From Drosophila pseudoobscura (lineage: Eukaryota > Arthropoda > Insecta > Diptera > Drosophilidae): DNA of 64,000 nt. The notes beneath the pieces were generated by a model. That model saw only the letters and a list, made by a program, of their open reading frames with translations, was not told the origin of the DNA and searched no databases. Of this stretch, positions 61,131 to 64,000 are shown one piece after another. The translations under genes were made by a program, and so were the position numbers. The stretch's first letter is position 1; the number at the start of each line of letters is the position of its first letter. The stretch lies in the NCBI RefSeq assembly GCF_009870125.1, contig NC_046683.1, positions 41,059,869-41,123,868 of the forward strand, in the 5' to 3' direction.

Positions 61131-64000
61131 CTTTAATACACAATCATTTTCTGTTTAGTTTCCTCAGTTTTGGGAGACTGATTTGTTGCCAGTTTGCTTC
61201 CCAGTTTAAGTGTTGGAGCTGCCAAAAACTATTTCAACTGTTCAACTATGAGATAATCAAATAGATCTTGCACTCCAATTTTCCCGATGATGATCGCGCA
61301 GCTAAAGGTGTATACAGACTTCGTTGCAGCCAAAAATTGCTTTCAAGTATTTCTTTTTATTTTATTTATTTCTTGTTGTGGTTCTTTTTGCTTCTTTTCC
61401 AGCCTCTTCTGCTGGTTCTTTTTTTCAGCCGCTTCTTGTGCTTGTTGTTAGAGATGCGCTTTGCGCTTTTTGCGGTTTCTTGGCCATGTTAATGACACTC
61501 ACAGGCCCAGCAACAAAAACATGGAAAATATGGTGGCGGAAGCAGAGAGAAAAATAAATGTCACAGTAACACATAAAGGGGTGGGAGTAAATATCGTACA
61601 TCTAACACCTCTTCAAGGGCCCCCCTGCCTCCCTCTGCCGCTAAGATCTGTCTCTCAATCCTCCCAAGACCCCTCCTGACACCATCTTCAACTACACACA
61701 TACATATGTATGTATGTACATATGTATATGCTACACAATCCCCTTCAACATTCACCTGTAAACAAGTACAGTGAAAACTGCAACTCAGATAGAGTCGTTT
61801 TAGAGGAACTTTTTGTTGAGAAAACAATTAGAAAGGATCCCTGTAAGCCGAACATTGGGAATAAATTGTCCATTCAAAAGAAACGCTATATAACTTTGAT
61901 GAAATGATTATTATTCGATGTTTACGTATGTTTTCTAGCTGTATACTCGCATGCAACTGTCTATATACTACCTACCCATCAATCTATCTGGCTCCTATAC
62001 GTACATATCCCTTTGGCCGATGTTCTACTGTCCTTGCCTTGGAACACATTAACATTGGGCAGCTAAGGGCTCACCCCAAAAGCCCAGAAGCACCATCCCA
62101 TCGCATCCTCCAGCCTAACCCTCTGCCCTTCCCCTTTTCTAAACTTTCCTCTCCCTGTCGCTCTTCCTCCTCCGTCCACCGCCCTGCAGGCTCTTCACGT
62201 TGCCACTAATGGGACATTTGCAATTAAATTACTCGAATAAAGCATGTAAATTGCCAGTGAATGGAGGCGGCAGTGTGCTCCAACCCCCATCTCTGACACA
62301 TAAGCACAGGAAGTACATGTCCGTCCACCTACCTTCCTCTCTCTCTCTATATATATATTTACCCTGTTGCCCCCGCGTAGAGGTGAAAGTGCGGAGCCAA
62401 CAGTGCGTATGTGTAATGTGCTTGGGCCTGGCTAAGTATGCTAATGCTAAGGCTACCCCCTCCCCCTAATGACCCCAGCAACGACAACAACAACCAAAAA
62501 TTAATTTCGAGAAAATTAAAAATTTAAGTTTTATGTTTCCCAAATGCAGCAAGGTGGCAGATGGGTTTCCAAGATGGAAAGATTCAAGGAAATTGTAAAG
62601 TTTTAAATTCGAAAATGAGGGAAACTCGAAATAGTCCGAGTCACGAGTGCGAGTGTACGAGCGGGTCCGGCATTACGGATGCCGGATCTCGCGCTGTTGT
62701 TTACCTAATCATTCATAGACTGCGGGGGGGTGTGAGGGGGTGGTGTTGTGGTTGAGCGGAACAGAGGGAGCAACCTAGAATGAAAGGAGGTTGTGGTCCG
62801 TCTCTCCTTCTGGCCCAACGGCGACGACAGCTGCAAGAATGTTCCCGCAGAGTGAAATTCTCTGTCCAGCAGACACACGTTCTTGCAACATCCTTCACAA
62901 GGTGCACCAATCATACAAGGTAAGGCACATATTTCGTAGGTCCCTCTCTCTCTCTCTCTTTCCATCTCTGCATATCCAGCTTTTTAAATCCTGCGCATTG
63001 ATGCTTAGAGCGCCAGAGAGAGAGAGAGAGAGCACACAAAAATTTCCCTCAGCATCAGCTGTTTTGTGGCGAAAAAGAAATATTTCCTACCAAACTGTTA
63101 TACAGCCGTGACGGGCAATTCAAACGACTCCGCTTTAGGTTCATTGAACCTCATGTTGGAGCGCTTTGGTTGGAGCTCTGGTTGTTCTTTTTTTGCCCAT
63201 TTTTTGGGGCCACCAATTACATTGCGGCCAATTCTCGGGGCTTATCTAAAGCCCCAAGTCACGATTTCAATTTGCAAGCGAAAAGAGCCCCAAATCGATC
63301 TATTGATTTCATATTCAGCGCTCAGAGTGGACGACATAAATCAAAATCTGTTTGCGACAAATGGTGACAGAAGCGAGACGCACCTCAAGGGCATCGTAGG
63401 GGTGGGGGGCGGGTTGGGATGATCTAAGGCAGGGTCTAAGCAGGTTTTTGTGACAGAATTCCCGATATGCTGCAGTGTAATGCGATAGGTGCTGCAGACC
63501 ACAGTACCAGTATCCCCCTCCTTCACATTGGGGACGACGCCACTACCTCTTACGCGCAAGATCGGCCTGGAGCCCGCCCGCAGACAGACAGACCCTTGGA
63601 GACTATGTTGGCAATTAATCAGCTGATTGCCTGGCCGCAGCAATTAGCCGGAATGGGACGGAGCACGCACTTGCCGTAATGCCGTCCCTTTTTTCAGGTG
63701 CAGAGGAGAGCAGAGAGAAGAGCACACGGCCTCACCTTGCATGTTTACCGCTTCCTTTGCATACCAAAGCAGAATGCGTTGACGGCAGCAGAGACGCAAG
63801 TGGCGGCAGCAGCAGAGAAAAAGCGCCAACGAAAAGACAAAAGCAAAAAGACAGCAGCAAAACAGGAGGCTCTTCAGCCGGTGGGCCGAAGCATTGCATA
63901 CTCTTTCCATGTGGCAGCTACGAAAATGTATAGGCATTGTAGTGTTGTAGTAATTCCTACAAATTGGGCTAAGTCGAAACGTAATCCAATTGCAATTTTC

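Larger units (their letters stand above)
56900..64000. other. non-coding stretch to the right edge
   Basis: No gene supported. Contents: a CACCGG/CACCTC tract, an ACTCGT hexamer tract, GT repeats near 60535-60570, a hairpin with ATACCCT/AGGGTAT arms at 61048-61071 beside a DINE-1-like stretch, CT runs near 62335-62345 and 62945-62960 and GA runs near 63015-63032. The frame at 63679-63933 is Ser/Lys-rich and open to near the end but shows no domain. Confidence 0.5.

Noticed and set aside
1..64000. tRNA, rRNA, microRNA and CRISPR features
   Set aside because: I looked for tRNA B-box strings, familiar fly microRNA sequences and spaced direct repeats; none was convincing.

Overview
The window looks like gene-poor nuclear DNA from a Drosophila fly. 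Evidence: dense short microsatellites (CA/GT, GAGA, CAG, TATA), a 64-nt GTATGT...AG intron, TATA plus TCAGTC-initiator promoter architecture, and fragments of the dispersed DINE-1/INE-1 (Helitron-like) repeat. An obscura-group species is possible, but that is inference only. No bacterial, organellar, rRNA or tRNA features were seen.

Layout. 1-4.98 kb: non-coding, microsatellite-rich. 4.98-5.61 kb: a 23-bp inverted-repeat pair enclosing a perfect DRE (TATCGATA) and a small Cys-rich open frame. 5.95-6.53 kb: a very divergent, probably spliced paralog of ribosomal protein eL30. 6.5-31.2 kb: about 25 kb with no gene I can support, only simple repeats, CGATA/DRE clusters and a palindrome. 31.3-32.7 kb (minus): an intronless TPR plus J-domain co-chaperone gene of the Tpr2/DNAJC7 type.

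The main structural feature is a large inverted duplication. The 5' flank of the Tpr2-like gene (32878-34068), including a LINE tail, recurs in opposite orientation at 50029-51308. There it runs into a deleted, frameshifted fragment of the same type of gene (51309-51600). The arms are about 16 kb apart. The flanks are nearly identical but the gene portions are clearly diverged, which suggests arm-to-arm gene conversion or different origins for the gene pieces. The spacer holds a 1195-bp Transib-like DNA transposon with a 5-bp target duplication (47740-48934) and a weak candidate small exon near 36.7 kb.

53.05-54.72 kb (minus): a two-exon secreted DNA/RNA non-specific endonuclease gene with a clear promoter; its intron carries a DINE-1-like fragment. 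56.05-56.9 kb: a dead LINE reverse-transcriptase relic. 57-64 kb: non-coding with microsatellites. The three real genes (eL30-like, Tpr2-like, nuclease) have no evident shared pathway.
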